DNA of 64,000 bases from Saccharum officinarum (GCA_020631735.1 CM036221.1:10707381-10771380); one strand, 5' to 3'; positions 11,741 to 24,433 are shown, counted from the stretch's first letter. Program-made: numbers and translations. The notes: a model not told the origin generated them from the letters alone.

Positions 11741-12399
11741 TTTTTTCTCTTTGGGAAATGTTCTATAAGCCAAGGAGGAAGGAAGAGGGCCTTGAGCTAC
11801 CTCCCAAAAATTACAAATCTAAGGTGGGATGGTTTTGGTTTTGATTCCTGTCATGGGTTTGATTCCGCGGTTGTAATCTAACGATACGGACGTGGTCGAT
11901 GCGTGGGCCTTTGGTGGTTTAGCACTCCAGACACAACAAATTATCCTGGTTCAGACGTCTAAGCCCTACGTTCAACAGTGGTGTTCTTCGCGTTAGAATG
12001 ATCAAATCGAGTTTTTACAATAGAGAGAGAGAGAGAGAGAAAGATGTTGTAGGAGAGCACTATGCTACTGATCTAGGGTTTGGTGAGTTCCGATTAGTTC
12101 GGTCCCTTCTATAGGAAGCACTGTTTTGGAGGGTTTCTAGGGTTCCATGTCCTAATCTTCGGTTAGTGGGGCGCCGGGCACCGTCCCTCATCATTTGGTT
12201 ACGTAGGGTTTGTTTGGCTTACTATAACAGGCTTCCACACCAGAGCTCCGACCACGCCACAAGTGTGGTGCACAAAAACAGCACCACACTTTAGGCAAGT
12301 TGTGGCAAGCAAAATGAACCATTGGTGCCTAAGCATGGTGGGCCACATCTTTAACTATGAACCAAACATTAGCTAAAGTTAAGTGAAATGAGGCATGGT
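11741..12399. other. Noncoding stretch with an (AG)n microsatellite
   Basis: No gene recognised. An (AG)10 microsatellite lies at 12022-12041. Sequence around 12205-12395 (GGGTTTGTTTGGCTT ... AACCAAACATTAG) looks like one or two decayed MITE ends next to the copia insertion site. Confidence 0.4.
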
Positions 12400-12769
12400 T
12401 GAAAGTCCTATGTTTGGTGTTGGTAATTAGTGACAATGCCTAAGTACTAATCCTATGCCTAAGTTGTATGTAGCATATGAGGATTAGTACATTCCAAGGT
12501 TGGTGGCAAGATGGACATGGTGATCATGATGGCCACACTTGGATTTGGATGCAACCCTACGTGATTAAGGCAAAGGTATATGCTTAAGGGTTGTGTTTTA
12601 GTAACCAAGACACCTAGTGGGTGTGGTTACATTATAGGATAGATAGTCGTACTATAAAGAGGGGAAAACTCGCATCTCGCTATTTGTTATATTGATAAAC
12701 TTGTTTAGCTTATCTTTGTAGAAAATTTTAAAAGGCTATTCACCCCCCTCTAGCCATCTAGACCTTTCA
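12400..12769 (+). repeat. 5' LTR of the copia element, internally deleted
   Basis: Only 370 bp against 1982 bp in the 3' LTR. Its first about 250 bp match the start of the 3' LTR and its last about 115 bp match the end. The join lies within GAGGGGAAAACT at about 12660-12672, with an A-run as possible microhomology. The missing 1.6 kb includes the CGCGTCCGGTC array and the TATA box, so this LTR should not promote transcription. I count about seven substitutions in the shared 370 bp. A primer-binding-like AGTATCGGAGCC follows at 12773. Confidence 0.9.
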
Positions 12770-12823
12770 TTTAGTATCGGAGCCGTGGTCACCGTTTGTA
12801 AGGCTTAACAACCTCGGTGTAAG

Positions 12824-14190
12824 ATGGCTCAAGTTGTGTTCAACCATGTCGGGGGCAAGCCTCCATTCTTTGATGGTGTCACATCTTTTGATCATTGGAA
12901 AAGAAAGATGAAGCAATGTCTTGGCTCTATTCATGAGAACGTTTGGAAGGTGACACACCATGATTATGCTATCATTGATCCCGACAACCTCACCAACAAT
13001 GATCGCATCAACAACCAATGCAACACTATGGCTCTCAATACTCTCTACAATGGGATTGATGCAAAGGTCTTTGAGCAAATCAAGGATCTTGAGATGGCAA
13101 GTGAAGTGTGGACAAGATTAGAGGAAACATATGAGGGCACTTCAACGGTAAAGAGTGCCAAGCTCTATATGCTCAAGGATAAGTTTGCAAGCTTTAAGAT
13201 GAAGGATGATGAGTCCATACCGGAGATGTTCTATAGGTTACAAGTTATTATCAATGATCTCAAGAGCCCAGGAGAAGATGTCAAGGACAAGGACTTCTCA
13301 CATAAGTTCTTGATGAACTTACCTAAGAAGTTTGCTATCTTGAGGAAGATGATCCAAAGAGAGGGTTTGGACAAGGTGACTCCAAACCAAGTGCTTGGAG
13401 ATATCATGACCGATGCTCAATTGATGATGATAAAGATGAAGATGAGAAGAAGGAGATCAAGGTCAAGCAAGAGAAGACCACCGTATTCAAGGCTTCTTCT
13501 TCCAAGGGCAAGAGCAAGGTTGATGATGATGATGATCCATTTGATGATGAGATCATGGCCCTTCTAGTGCAAAAGATGAGTCGGTTCATGAAGAAGAGAG
13601 GCTATGGTGCAAGAAAGAGAAGGGACTTCATGAAGGCAAAGGAGATACTTTGCTACAATTGCAATAGCTCCGATCATGCAGTGGCGAAGTGCCCCTATGA
13701 AGACAAAAGATATCATGATGGGGAGTTGAAGCTCAAGAAGAACAAGAAGGATAAGAAAGAGAATGAGAAGAAAGCAAAGAAGAGCTTCACATTCAACAAG
13801 AATAAGAAGGGTGGTGGTTATGTAGTCACTTGGGATAGTGACAACTCTGATAGTGATGATGATGCAAGCTCTAGTGATGATGAAAGGACCACTCGGCGAG
13901 CCATTGCAAACATCGCCCTCTCCAACAAGCCATCCATCTTCGACACTACATTGACATGCCATATGGCCAAGCCTACCAAGGTAAAATATAATGATAGTGA
14001 TGATAATTCTTGTGCTAGTGATGGTTGTAGGAGTGATGATGAGGAGGATGAGGAGTACTCCAAGGATGATCTATTGGGCATAATAGATCAAATGAGCAAG
14101 GGCTATAAGAGGACAACCAAGAAATAGAAAATCTTGGAACAAGAGCTCATTGCCAAGAGCAATGAAAATGATGCCTTGATGGAGGAACTT
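12824..14190 (+). pseudogene. Copia gag, 5' part (broken)
   Basis: The frame opens MAQVVFNHVGGKPPFFDG at 12824 and carries a UBN2-like Gag core to about 13420. A small indel there, in TCAATTGATGATG, shifts the frame. Coding continues in the frame open at 13555-14127, with an acidic stretch, a Lys-rich stretch and a CCHC zinc knuckle (CYNCNSSDHAVAKC) about 40 residues in. A TAG at 14125-14127 sits where the frame would otherwise continue with KILEQELIAKS. The solo LTR at 14191 then splits the gene. Gag would form the virus-like particle and bind RNA. Confidence 0.85.
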
Positions 14191-16512
14191 TGAAAGTCCC
14201 TAGTTTGGTTTTGGCTAATTGATGAAACCTAGGACTAACCTTTGTATCTAAGTGGATGATTTAGATAAAGGTGGTCATTGAATATGAGACATGACATTGA
14301 CTCATATGACCAAGATGGTGAAGACCAAGATGAGGCTTGGCTCGATGGACCGGTTGTGAAGGTGAAGGGCAAGTCGAGGCTTTGAAGCGAAGGACCATGC
14401 GATGGTGAAGCTTGAGCAAGACTTAGCGCCGACGGACCGATGCAACGGTGAAGAGCAAGTGAAGTCAAGGTCGATGGATCGAGACGGTCATGTGATGATA
14501 TGAAGTGGATCATATCTTTTGGAGAAACAAAATGGGCTCAAGGCAAAGATATAACCATAGGGCCATTTTGTTTTACACTCAAGACACCATAGAGGGTGTG
14601 AGTGGTTTAGGATCGATAGCCGAACTATTAAGAGGGGAAGTCTTATCGGTTATTCGATGCACGGGTGCCACTAGGTGAATTCATGAAGTGCATTGCATGT
14701 AGGGCCTAGTGAGCTAATTGGAAAACCTTTGAAAATGATTGAGAAAAAGCTAACACACAAGCACATGGAGATGTACACTTGATGGTGTTGGCACATTTGC
14801 AAAGGTGGCGTTGGTCGCGCTGTGGTTTGCGGGTAGAGAAGGGTTTGGGTTCCTCTCTTCCTCCCGCCGAGCGTGCGAGCGCGGGAATCAGGCGATTTCA
14901 GGGAAATGAAATGCCTATTTTCCACTACGCCGGAAGTCGGAAAAGAAACGGAGACGAACGGGGTCACTGAGGTGACCGGACGCTGCACCGGACGCGGTCT
15001 CGGTATGACCGGACGCGTCCGGTCAGTACAGCGCGGTATCGGGCGCGCGGGCTAGGGTTTGCAACCGGCGCGTCCGGTCACTCGCGGGACCGGCGCGTCC
15101 GGTCAAGTGCCCAGAAGGAACTGCGGTTCGCAAGGACGATCGGACGCGGGGCGCGTCCGGTCACACGCGATCGGACGCGTCCGGTCGTCGAGGGAGCTTA
15201 CTGGACTCCGACCGGACGCTGGCACTGTCGCGTCCGGTCGTTGCGAGGAGCGCGTCCGGTCGTTGTTTCACGGGCGCGGGTGCTGTGCGGATTGGCGCGT
15301 CCGGTCGTTGCGAGGAGCGCGTCCGGTCGTTGCTTCGCGCGCGCGGTGCTGTGCGACCGGCGCGTCCGGTCGGTTGAGCAGCGCGTCCGGTCATAGCGTT
15401 TGACCGTTGGCGCGCAGTGACCGTTGGAGGATCTAACGGTCGCATTTGAAATTTGAGGGACACGTGGACGTCGCAGGGCGACCGGACGCGGTTGAGCGCG
15501 TCCGGTCAGTTTCGACCGGCGCGTCCGGTCGTCCCGGAAAAAACGGTCAGTGGAGTGGCAACGGCTCTATTTGTTTGGGGTGCTTATAAATACTCGTTGG
15601 CCGGCCCTTGGGGAGGTCTCTTGGCATTTCTAACACTCTTGTGCATCCTTTGAGCTAGAGCTACTCCTCCCACTCATTTCTCTTGCTTGATTGCAAATCA
15701 AAAGTGAGATTGAGTGATCCCAAAGTGCATTGCATAGCTTGAGGGCATCTAGTGGCACTTGTGGGTGGTTTAGCCGGTGGATTTCTTGTTACTCTTGGAG
15801 AGTACCGCTCCTAGCCGGCTTGGAGATTGTTGGAGGCGTTGGCAAGAGAAGGTGATTGTTCTTGGCCACCTCCGGTTGTTTGTAAGAGGTTCTTGTGCTT
15901 TCCTCGGCGGGACGCCAAAAGCAACTCTATTGGATTGCGCGTGTCATTGAGTTACCTCACTTGAGAGTGGTGTCTTGCGGTGCCTTGCGGGGCGTGCCTT
16001 GAGGGGCAAGTGACTTGAGGGTCACACCGAGGAACCATCTAAGTGTTGGTCGACACAACCGGTGACATAGCTTGTCGGTGCACAAGTGAACACCGGGTGA
16101 ACAAAAATATTGTGTCTCTTGTCTCCCGGTGATTGGTCTACATATTGTGTCGTTGTCAATATTAATTGATTGTATATCATCTTGGTGATTGGCAACATCT
16201 TCACTCCACCGTCGGTATAAGATTCACAATCCTCTCTCTCGCATTTACTTTTACTAGATTATCTTGTGTAGCTCTAGTGGTAGCCTTTTCTAGTAGTTGT
16301 TAGCTTGCTCACTAGTGTAAGTTAGTGACTTAGCACTTGTGTGAACTAGAGATCATAATCTACTAGACTTGTGGATAGGAGGCTTGCATCACAACCTTTG
16401 GCTAAGCAAAACTCGCTTTACGCCGTTTGTTATTCTAACAAGTTTGCTTAGTGGTGCTTGTAGAATTTTTTATAGGCTATTCACCCCCCCTCTAGCCATC
16501 TAGGACCTTACA
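14191..16512 (+). mobile_element. Solo LTR nested in the copia gag, TSD AACTT
   Basis: This 2322-bp LTR begins TGAAAGTCCCTAG and ends TAGGACCTTACA, with perfect 5-bp flanks AACTT at 14186-14190 and 16513-16517. No internal region remains, so it is a solo LTR left by LTR-LTR recombination. It is related to, but distinct from, the host element's LTR and matches the LTR at 25736 along its whole length. It has a TATAAA at 15585-15590 and a GC-rich repeat array upstream of it. Confidence 0.92.
14972..15536 (+). repeat. CGCGTCCGGTC repeat array in solo LTR 1
   Basis: I count 13 exact copies of GCGTCCGGTC within about 570 bp, interspersed with six or seven reverse copies (GACCGGACGC). Three places form the near-palindrome ACCGGACGCGTCCGGTCA or a variant. 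Spacing is irregular (about 15-60 bp). The array ends about 50 bp before the TATAAA box at 15585, so it occupies the proximal promoter of the LTR. Confidence 0.85.
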
Positions 16513-17342
16513 AACTTGTTGCTATCAAAAAGAGTAAGGAGTGCAAAGGAATTGAACAAGAGCTCAAAGCTCTTAGAAAATCCTTTGATGAGCTAGAGGC
16601 TTCTCGTAAGTGTCTAAAGGAAGACCACGAGGACCTTGAAGTTTCTCACACTAGGCTTAAGGAAGCCCACTCCACTCTACTTGAGCTCATCAAGGAAAAG
16701 GACCTCAAGTTGGAGAAGCTCATGAAGGAAGCTAAGGAGGAGCAAGTGATTGTCACTTGTGACATTGGACTAACATGTGATATTATTGATGATTCTTTAT
16801 TTGTTGGTCCTACTAATGCTTCATGTAGCTCATCATCATCCACCACAACCAACTCTATCTCTACTACTAGTGATTCATCACTTGTGGTTGAGAATGAGAC
16901 TCTCAAGAGAGAGGTGGATGATCTCACCCACGCATTAGGCAATGCCTATGGTGGGGATGCCCGCTTGCTAAAATTCTTGGGTAGTCAAAGGTTCTCTCTT
17001 AACAAAGAGGGTTTGGGCTATACTCTCAAGAAGGGCAAGGCGGCCTTTGCTACTCCAAAGTCTCGTTTTGTGAAGAGCAATGGTCGTTATTGCAATAGAT
17101 GCAAGCAAGTTGGGCATCTAGAGATTAATTGCAACAAAATGAACAAGAACAAGAAAAATGCTAATGTACCTTACATTCCTTTTGATTCTTGTTATGTGCT
17201 TACCAAGGGTGAGAAAGGTGTGCATGCTAAGTTTATTGGTACACCAATTGTGGGTCCAAAGAAGAAGGCCATTTGGGTACCAAAGAGCTTAGTGACTAAC
17301 CTCCAAGGACCCAAGCAAGTATGGGTACCTAAAAGACATTAA
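16513..17342 (+). pseudogene. Copia gag, 3' part with second zinc knuckle
   Basis: This continues gag after the nested LTR. The open frame from 16710 has a coiled-coil-like Glu/Lys-rich start, a Ser/Thr-rich linker and a CCHC knuckle (CNRCKQVGHLEINC), then Lys-rich sequence ending VWVPKRH and TAA at 17340-17342. A second in-frame stop (TAG, 17352-17354) precedes the protease in the same frame. Whether this is a natural gag/pol boundary or decay cannot be told from one copy. Confidence 0.75.
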
Positions 17343-17384
17343 ATTATTTTGTAGGTAAATTACAAGGCCGGAGGAAGGCATTGG

Positions 17385-18467
17385 GTGCTTGATAGTGGGT
17401 GCTCTCAACATATGACTGGTGATTCAAGAATGTTCAACTCTCTCAAATTAAATGATAGTGGCATTGATAGCATCACATTTGGTGACAATAGCAAGGGTGA
17501 TGTAAAGGCTCTTGGAAGGATTGCAATCTCAAATGATCATAGCATTTCCAATGTGCTCTTAGTTAAAAAGTTGAACTTCAATCTTCTCTCAGTTGCTCAA
17601 TTGTGTGATCTCGGTTTCAAGTGCATATTTGGTGTTGATGATGTGGAGATAGTTAGTGTTGATGGCTCTAACTTGATCTTCAAGGGTTTTAGATATGAGA
17701 ATCTATACTTGGTTGATTTCAATGCTAGTAACACTCAACTTTCAACATGCTTGCTCACCAAATCAAGTATGGGTTGGTTATGGCATAGAAGACTTGGTCA
17801 TGTTGGCATGAAGCAATTGAACAAGTTAGTGAAACCTGACTTAGTTAGAGGCTTGAAGGATGTCACATTTGAGAAAGATAAGCTATGTAGTGCATGTCAA
17901 GCCGGAAAGCAAGTAGGCAACACTCATCCATTGAAAAGCATTATGAGTACTTCTAAGGTATTTGAGTTGTTGCACATGGATCTATTTGGGCCAACTACAT
18001 ACACAAGCATTGGTGGCAACAAGTATGGCTTTGTGATTGTGGATGATTTCACTAGATATACATGGGTATTCTTTCTTGGGGACAAAAGTGATGTATTTGA
18101 CATATTCAAGAAGTTCATCAAGAGAGTGCAAAATGAGTTTGAGACCACAATCAAGAAAGTAAGAAGTGACAATGGAAGTGAGTTTAGAAACACAAGAGTT
18201 GATGAGCTATGTGATGAACTTGGAATCAAACATCAATTCTTAGCCAAGTATACACCTCAATCTAATGGCTTAGTTGAGAGGAAGAATAGAACCTTAATTG
18301 ATATGGCAAGATCAATGTTGAATGAGTATAATGTGAGTCATTCATTTTGGGCCGAAGCAATCAACACGGCTTGCTTCTATAGCAACCGCCTCTATTGCCA
18401 CAAGTTTCTAGAGAAGACACCATATGAGATCTTAAATGGAAGAAAGCCCAACATTGCATACTTTTGA
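17385..18467 (+). pseudogene. Copia protease and integrase region
   Basis: Starts at the aspartic protease motif (VLDSGCSQHMTGD), followed by the GAG-pre-integrase zinc motif (LWHRRLGHVGMKQL ... CSACQAGK) and the DDE integrase core: the first Asp in LLHMDLFGPT, the second in VRSDNGSEF, the Glu in NGLVERKNRTL. The frame stops with TGA at 18465-18467 just before VFGCKCYILKKG, where relatives carry Arg, so a CGA-to-TGA transition is likely. The downstream ORF is in the same frame. Confidence 0.9.
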
Positions 18468-20585
18468 GTATTTGGTTGCAAATGCTACATCTTAAAGAAG
18501 GGCACTAGATTGAGCAAGTTTGAGAAGAAATGTGATGAAGGATTCCTACTTGGTTACTCAACTACTAGCAAAGCTTATAGAGTTTGGAATTTGGCTAGTG
18601 GTCAACTTAAAGAAGTGCATGATGTTGAGTTTGATGAAATAAATGGTTCTCAAGATGAAGAAGATAACTTGGATGATGTGAGAGGAACTCAATTGACCAA
18701 TGCTATGAAGAAAATGGATATTAGTGATATTAGGCCAAAGCAAGTGATTGATGTGGATGACAACAAAGATCAAGTGCTCCAAAGTCCAATCACTCAAGCT
18801 AGTGGTTCTCTAATGCAAAATCAAGCTAGTACATCATCTCAAGTGCAACAAGATCAACAAGTGGCTAGTTCATCATCTCTAACTCATGATCAACATCAAC
18901 ATCCAAGCAATCAAGTCCAAGTGCTTCAACCAACTAACATTGCAAGAGACCATCCATTGGATTCCATCATTGGTGACATACAAAGGGGAGTTCAAACTAG
19001 ATCAAGATTGGCATCTTTTTATACTCACTCTTCTTTTGTGTCAATGGAAGAACCCAAGGACATTGATAAAGCATTGAGAGATCCAGATTGGGTAAATGCA
19101 ATGCATGAAGAGCTCAACAACTTCAAGAGAAATGAAGTATGGGAATTAGTTGAGAGGCCTAAGGATCACAATGTCATTGGAACAAGATGGGTCTTTCGCA
19201 ACAAGCAAGATCAAGATGGGATAGTAGTAAGGAACAAAGCAAGACTAGTGGCTCAAGGTTACACATAAATAGAGGGTCTTGACTTTGGTGAAACATATGC
19301 CCCGGCTGCAAGATTGGAAGCAATTAGGATCTTACTTGCCTATGCTTGTGCTCACAATATGAAGCTATATCAAATGGATGTGAAGAGTGCATTTCTCAAT
19401 GGGTACATCCAAGAGGAGGTGTATGTGGAGCAACCTCTCGGTTTTGAAGATGATAAGAAACCTAACCATGTATACAAGTTAAGGAAGGCTTTGTATGGAT
19501 TGAAGCAAGCACCTAGAGCATGGTATGAAAGATTGAGGGACTTCTTGCTATCCAAATGATTTGTCATAGGCAAAGTGGATACTACTCTATTCACCAAGAA
19601 GATTGGGAAAGACTTATTTGTGTTGCAAATATATGTTGATGATATCATATTTGGTTCAACCAATCAAGATTATTGTGATGAGTTTGGGAAAATGATGGCA
19701 AAGGAATTTGAAATGTCAATGATTGGTGAACTTAGTTTCTTTCTTGGACTTCAAATTAAACAAATGAAGGAAGAAACATTTGTAAGCCAAACCAAGTACA
19801 TAAAAGATATGCTAAAGAAGTTTGGTATGGAAGATGCAAACGGAATCACTACTCCAATGAGCACTAGTGGAAGCTTGGATAGTGACAAGAATGGCAACAT
19901 GGTGGATCAAAAGCTATATAGATCAATGATTGGTAGCCTACTCTATGTGACGGCATCAAGGCCCGATGTAATGTTTAGTGTATGCATGTGTGCAAGATTT
20001 CAAGCCTCACCAAGAGAAAGTCATTTGAAGGCAACAAAGAGAATATTGAGATATTTGAAGCATACACAAGATGTTGGATTATGGTATCCCAAAGGTGCAA
20101 GCTTTGAGCTAGTTGGATATTTGGATTTCGACTATGCCGGTGACAAAGTGGAGAGAAAGAGCACTTCCGAGACTTGTCAATTGTTGGGAAGATCACTTAT
20201 CTCATGGTCATCCAAGAAGCAAAATAGTATTGCACTATCTACCGCCAAAGTCGAATACATCGCCGCGGGTAGTTGTTGTGCACAAATCTTATGGATGAAG
20301 CCAACATTGAAGGATTTTGGAATCAATTTCAAGAATATGCCATTGCTATGTGACAATGAAAGTGCCGTGAAGCTAACCAACAATCCGGTTCAACATCAAA
20401 GAACAAAGCATATTGATGTTCACCATCACTTTATTAGAGATCATCAACAAAAGGGTGACATTGCTATTGAGAGTGTGGGCACCGAAGATCAATTAGCCGA
20501 TCTATTCACCAAGCCACTTGATGAGAAGAGATTTCACAAGCTAAAGAATGAGTTGAACATACTTGACTTCTCCAACATGAGTTGA
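18468..20585 (+). pseudogene. Copia reverse transcriptase and RNase H (stops at 19266 and 19557)
   Basis: Continues in the integrase frame from 18510. An acidic linker is followed by the RT start (WVNAMHEELNNFKRNEVWELVERP), a TAA at 19266-19268 where Gln is expected, RT blocks to [20 protein letters not shown], a TGA at 19557-19559, then the YVDD catalytic motif (IYVDDIIFGSTN) and RNase H (DYAGDK.ERKSTS, SWSSKKQNSIALSTAK.EY, CDNESAVKLTNNP). The RNase H position usually Glu in STAEAEY reads Lys here, another likely G-to-A change. It ends LNILDFSNMS, then TGA. Confidence 0.9.
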
Positions 20586-21751
20586 TGCACCCCATATATG
20601 ACATGCCTCTCCTTCAAGCCCTAAGGTACAATTGGTTGACATGTCATACATTCTATGCTAAGGACTTGTTTAGTGCATCTAGTCATAATTTACATGTTTT
20701 AGGCTCATTCATGAAAATCAAATGAATTTGAAGTTTATATGGTGCCACTATTGTTTCCATGACTTGTATGATCTAGTGGTAGCATATAACTTATTTAAGT
20801 AGCTTGTGATCCTAAGTGTTTAATCTAGAAAACTTGTCTAAATATTTGCTTCAACATGGTGCATGATAACCCTTCTAGTGAGGTGTGAAGAAGCTTGCCC
20901 TTGGATCAAACCGAAGCATTTTATTTATGCAAGCAATCTAGGTTGAATCACAAACTTGATCCTCACCCCATATTTCAAAATGATAATCTATCTAAAATTA
21001 GTAACTTGTGGTCATTGGTGCCAAAGGGGGAGAAATTTTTATTCACAAAGATAGAACTCAAAGGAGGAGAAGCAAAAAGGAGGAGAAAAATGTTATTCAC
21101 AAAGATAAATCCTAAAGGGGGATAATTGATAAAAGAAGGGGATCAACTAAAATTTTGAGCACACAAGTAGAGGGAGCAAGCTCTTAAACATGAATGTTGC
21201 ATTTCCATGTGCACTTCATATGTATGATGCATAATTATGCATTTCGTTTTCTCCGATACATTGCTTGTGTGGTGACTTGCTAGTATAATTTGAATGATGC
21301 ATTGAGGTACTAGCATGAGTAGGAAGTAGTTAGATTTTTCTTGCTTCATATTTTTCAAAGTAGTACTAGAGCCTTGCTTATAATGTTGATCTCACGAGGT
21401 TTCTAGTTATGTTTGTGTTTTTCCAAGTGGAATCTAACTACACAAGGTGCTAAAAAGGTGTTTATCGCTACTCCGATGGTATCATGCTTCAAAGGTCTAT
21501 AATCTTAAACACTTAGCACCTATTAGTAGTCAATGCTCCTAATCTTTCCTATCTAACATGTATGCTTCCAAAAATCCAAACATATAGCATACATGTAGGG
21601 GGAGCCATTGCTATCAATTCGAATTCATGATCACATGTCCATAATTCTTACACATGGTAATATACTTGGACAATGTGACATGGGTTCAATCAAAATTTTA
21701 TCATAATATCTTTGTGAAAGGTTTGTCACCAATTACCAACAAGGGGGAGAT
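20586..21751 (+). other. Untranslated tail of the copia element with repeated purine tracts
   Basis: A 1.17-kb noncoding stretch between RNase H and the 3' LTR. It carries several purine-rich tracts (CAAAGGGGGAGAAA near 21020, AAAGGGGGATAA near 21114, GTAGGGGGAGCC near 21596) and the expected polypurine tract AAGGGGGAGA (21741-21750) right before the LTR. In SIRE-type elements this position can hold an env-like ORF; none is open here. Confidence 0.75.
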
Positions 21752-23733
21752 TGAAAGTCCTATGTTTGGTGTTGGTAATTAGTGACAATGCCTAAGTACT
21801 AATCATATGCCTAAGTTGTATGTAGCATATGAGGATTAGTACATTCCAAGGTTGGTGGCAAGATGGACATGGTGATCATGATGGCCACACTTAGATTTGG
21901 ATACAACCCTACGTGATTAAGGCAAAGGTATATGCTTAAGGGTTGTGTTTTAGTAACCAAGACACCTAGTGGGTGTGGTTACATTATAGGATAGATAGCC
22001 GTACTATAAAGAGGGGAATGACGTGGCTATTGAACTCCTAAGTGCCTCTAGGTGTGCATTTCATGATCATATGCATTTGGATAGAACTAATATCGCCTCG
22101 AAAAATGATTATGAAAAAGCTAACACACTCACACTTGACGAAGATCACTTGGTGGTGTTAGCACGTTTGCGAAGGCGGTGGAGTTTGAGCGGTAGAGGGG
22201 GTTTGGGATCCTCTCTCCCTCCCGCCGAGCTTACGAGGCGGGATTCAGGCGTTTTCGAGGAGTTGAAACGACTATTTTCCACTACGCCGGAAGTCCAAAA
22301 AGAAACGGAGGCGAACGGAGGTCACAGAGGTGACCGGACGCTGAACCGGACGCGGTCTTTGCATAACCGGACGCGTCCGGTCAGTGATCAGTGTCTACGC
22401 GGTTTTCAGGTTGATGATCGGACGCGCAGCGCGTCCGGTCACTGATGATCGGACGCGTCCGGTCGTTCAGGGAGCTTACTGGACTCTAACCGGACGCTGG
22501 CACTGTCGCGTCCGGTCATTTTCTTCAGCGCGTCCGATCACTGTTTCGTTGAGCGCTGCTCAGGCGACCAGCGCGTCCGGTCACTCACGGGACCAGCGCG
22601 TCCGGTCATTTCCAGCGCGTCCGGTCTGCGCGATGAGCGCGTCCGGTCATTGCTTTGCAGTTAGCCGTTGGGCGACCGGCGCGTCCGGTCAGTTGGACCA
22701 GCGCGTCCGATCAGTGCTTCGCGACTTAGCCGTTGCGCGACTGGCGCGTCCGGTCAGTTGGACCAGCGCGTCCGGTTAGCGCGATTTCAGCTGTTTAAGT
22801 TTCTAACGGCTCTATTCGAAGGGGTACGTCTATAAATACTCGTTGGCCGGCTCAAGGCTCTCTCTCTCGAACATTTGACATACTTGTGAGCACTTTGAGC
22901 TAAGCAACTCCCCTCCCACTCATCTCTCTTGCTTCTTTGCATATTCGAAGTGAGATTGAGTGATCCAAGTGCATTTGCATTGTGAGATAGCATCTAGTTG
23001 GCACTTGGTGGTTGATTTGCTGCGGGATTCTTGTTTCTCTTGGTGGTTGCCGCCACCTAGACGGCTTGGAGCAGCTTGGAGGTGTTGGCAAGAGTTGGTG
23101 ATTGTTCTTAGCCACCTCCGGTGATTGTGAGGGGTTTGTACCTACCTCGGCGAAGCGCCAAAGGCAACATTAGTAAATTGCTCGTGTCATTGTAACATTT
23201 TGCCATTTGGTAGGTTCTTGTGCCGCCTTTTGAGAGGCTCGGTGTGAGACCGATTAGCCACCGAACCACGTGGTGAAGAGGGACACAACGAGGACTAGCG
23301 TGCCGGTAAGCACGTGAACCTCGGGATAAATCTTCGTGTCATCACTTTCATATTGTGATTGATTGATCCCGGTGTTCGGTTATCTTGGTTTTCATTGTTG
23401 ATCATATTGGTTGGCTCAATACTTCGCCCCTCGGTGAAACTCTCCTAACTCAACTCCGCATTACTTTCTTAGTTATCTTTGCTAGATAGTTAGCTTTGCT
23501 AGAGTACCCCTTTTGTGTAGCTTGCTAGTTGTAGTTGTAGTTACCTTCTCAGTTTGACTTGTGCGGTTGAGTGCAATTACTAGAATTGTGTTTTGGATAG
23601 GTGACTTGCAAACACCCCGTAGGCTAAGCAAAACTTGCATCTCGCTATTTGTTATATTGATAAACTTGTTTAGCTTGTCTTTGTAGAAAATTTTAAAAGG
23701 CTATTCACCCCCTCCAGCCATCTAGACCTTTCA
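21752..23733 (+). repeat. 3' LTR of the copia element (full length)
   Basis: 1982 bp, TGAAAGTCC ... GACCTTTCA. It has a CGCGTCCGGTC array (22332-22778, ten exact forward copies plus variants) and a TATAAA box at 22831. It is the intact version of the deleted 5' LTR. Confidence 0.92.
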
Positions 23734-23986
23734 ATAGTGACCTGTAGCAAACTCTAGTAACGAGCCAATCATGCCCCTAGTGTCGTTTACACATCACAGT
23801 AGCCTATGCCATGTAAACGCTACAGGTGCCTACTAGTAACCACACGTGTAGCCACAGTCACCTACGCCATGTTTTACACTACAGGTGGTCGAGCGCGGCA
23901 CCAAACCACATAATGGTCATGCGGCTAGGCAATTTTCTTATGAATTCCATCCTGCTCGACGCCGGTCCACGGAAAGAAACAAATAT
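23734..23986. other. Intergenic remnant between copia and MITE
   Basis: Sequence with internal complementary motifs (CCTGTAGC, GCTACAGGTG, ACTACAGGTGG), suggesting an old hairpin-rich MITE. No clear ends and no gene. Confidence 0.35.
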
Positions 23987-23989
23987 TTA

Positions 23990-24430
23990 GGGTGTGTTTG
24001 GTAGGGTGCATACGGGCAACACTGCACCTAGCCATGCGTATACGCACAGAAAGTTGTTTGTTTGGTTGCTGGAATCTTCAATTCAACACTGGCTCCGCGT
24101 ATGCAGAGGATTGCTGCATGCAACATCTAGCAGTGCTCCCAGATCGAGCGTATCCGCTAGTCCTAGCTCTCCACGTGTAGCTGCACAGTGCAAGGGATCC
24201 ACACGTCATAGGCACATGTTCATTCTAATACATACAACCAAACACCGTCGTAGCATCTTGTATCCGCTCATGCCCTCATATTTAGCCCACCAAATATAGA
24301 CTCAACTCTACTTGCATCCACAAGTGTAACTAACCAAACACTTATCTTCTAAAAAATACGGATGGCCATAGCCTGCATCCACTCATCCTAAATATCCGAT
24401 ACAATCCTCATCCGACAACCAAACACACTC
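23990..24430. mobile_element. Tourist-like MITE, TSD TTA
   Basis: 441 bp with inverted ends GGGTGTGTTTGGT and ACCAAACACACTC, flanked by TTA at 23987-23989 and 24431-24433. The 3-bp TTA duplication and terminus type fit PIF/Harbinger-derived Tourist MITEs. Noncoding. Confidence 0.85.
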
Positions 24431-24433
24431 TTA

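Larger units (their letters stand above)
12400..23733 (+). mobile_element. Ty1/copia LTR retrotransposon, Maximus/SIRE-like (Opie/Ji type), decayed
   Basis: The element is 11.3 kb including a nested 2.3-kb solo LTR. LTRs begin TGAAAGTCC and end GACCTTTCA. The 5' flank ATGGT (12395-12399) and 3' flank ATAGT (23734-23738) match in four of five bases, consistent with an aged target duplication. Domain order is gag (two CCHC knuckles), protease, integrase, RT, RNase H, the copia order. The gag and the long untranslated tail between RNase H and the 3' LTR fit the Maximus/SIRE lineage, but I see no env-like ORF. Frameshifts, stop codons, an internally deleted 5' LTR and the nested LTR make it non-autonomous. 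Confidence 0.9.

Noticed and set aside
15059..15463. Open frames of 60-130 codons within the CGCGTCCGGTC arrays
   Set aside because: The Arg/Ser/Gly-rich products are translations of the repeat itself and lie in the LTR promoter; no motif and no conservation of frame between copies.
14972..15536. Regular repeats suggesting a CRISPR array or satellite
   Set aside because: Copies occur in both orientations with irregular spacing, inside a plant LTR with a TSD; there are no constant-length spacers and no cas genes.
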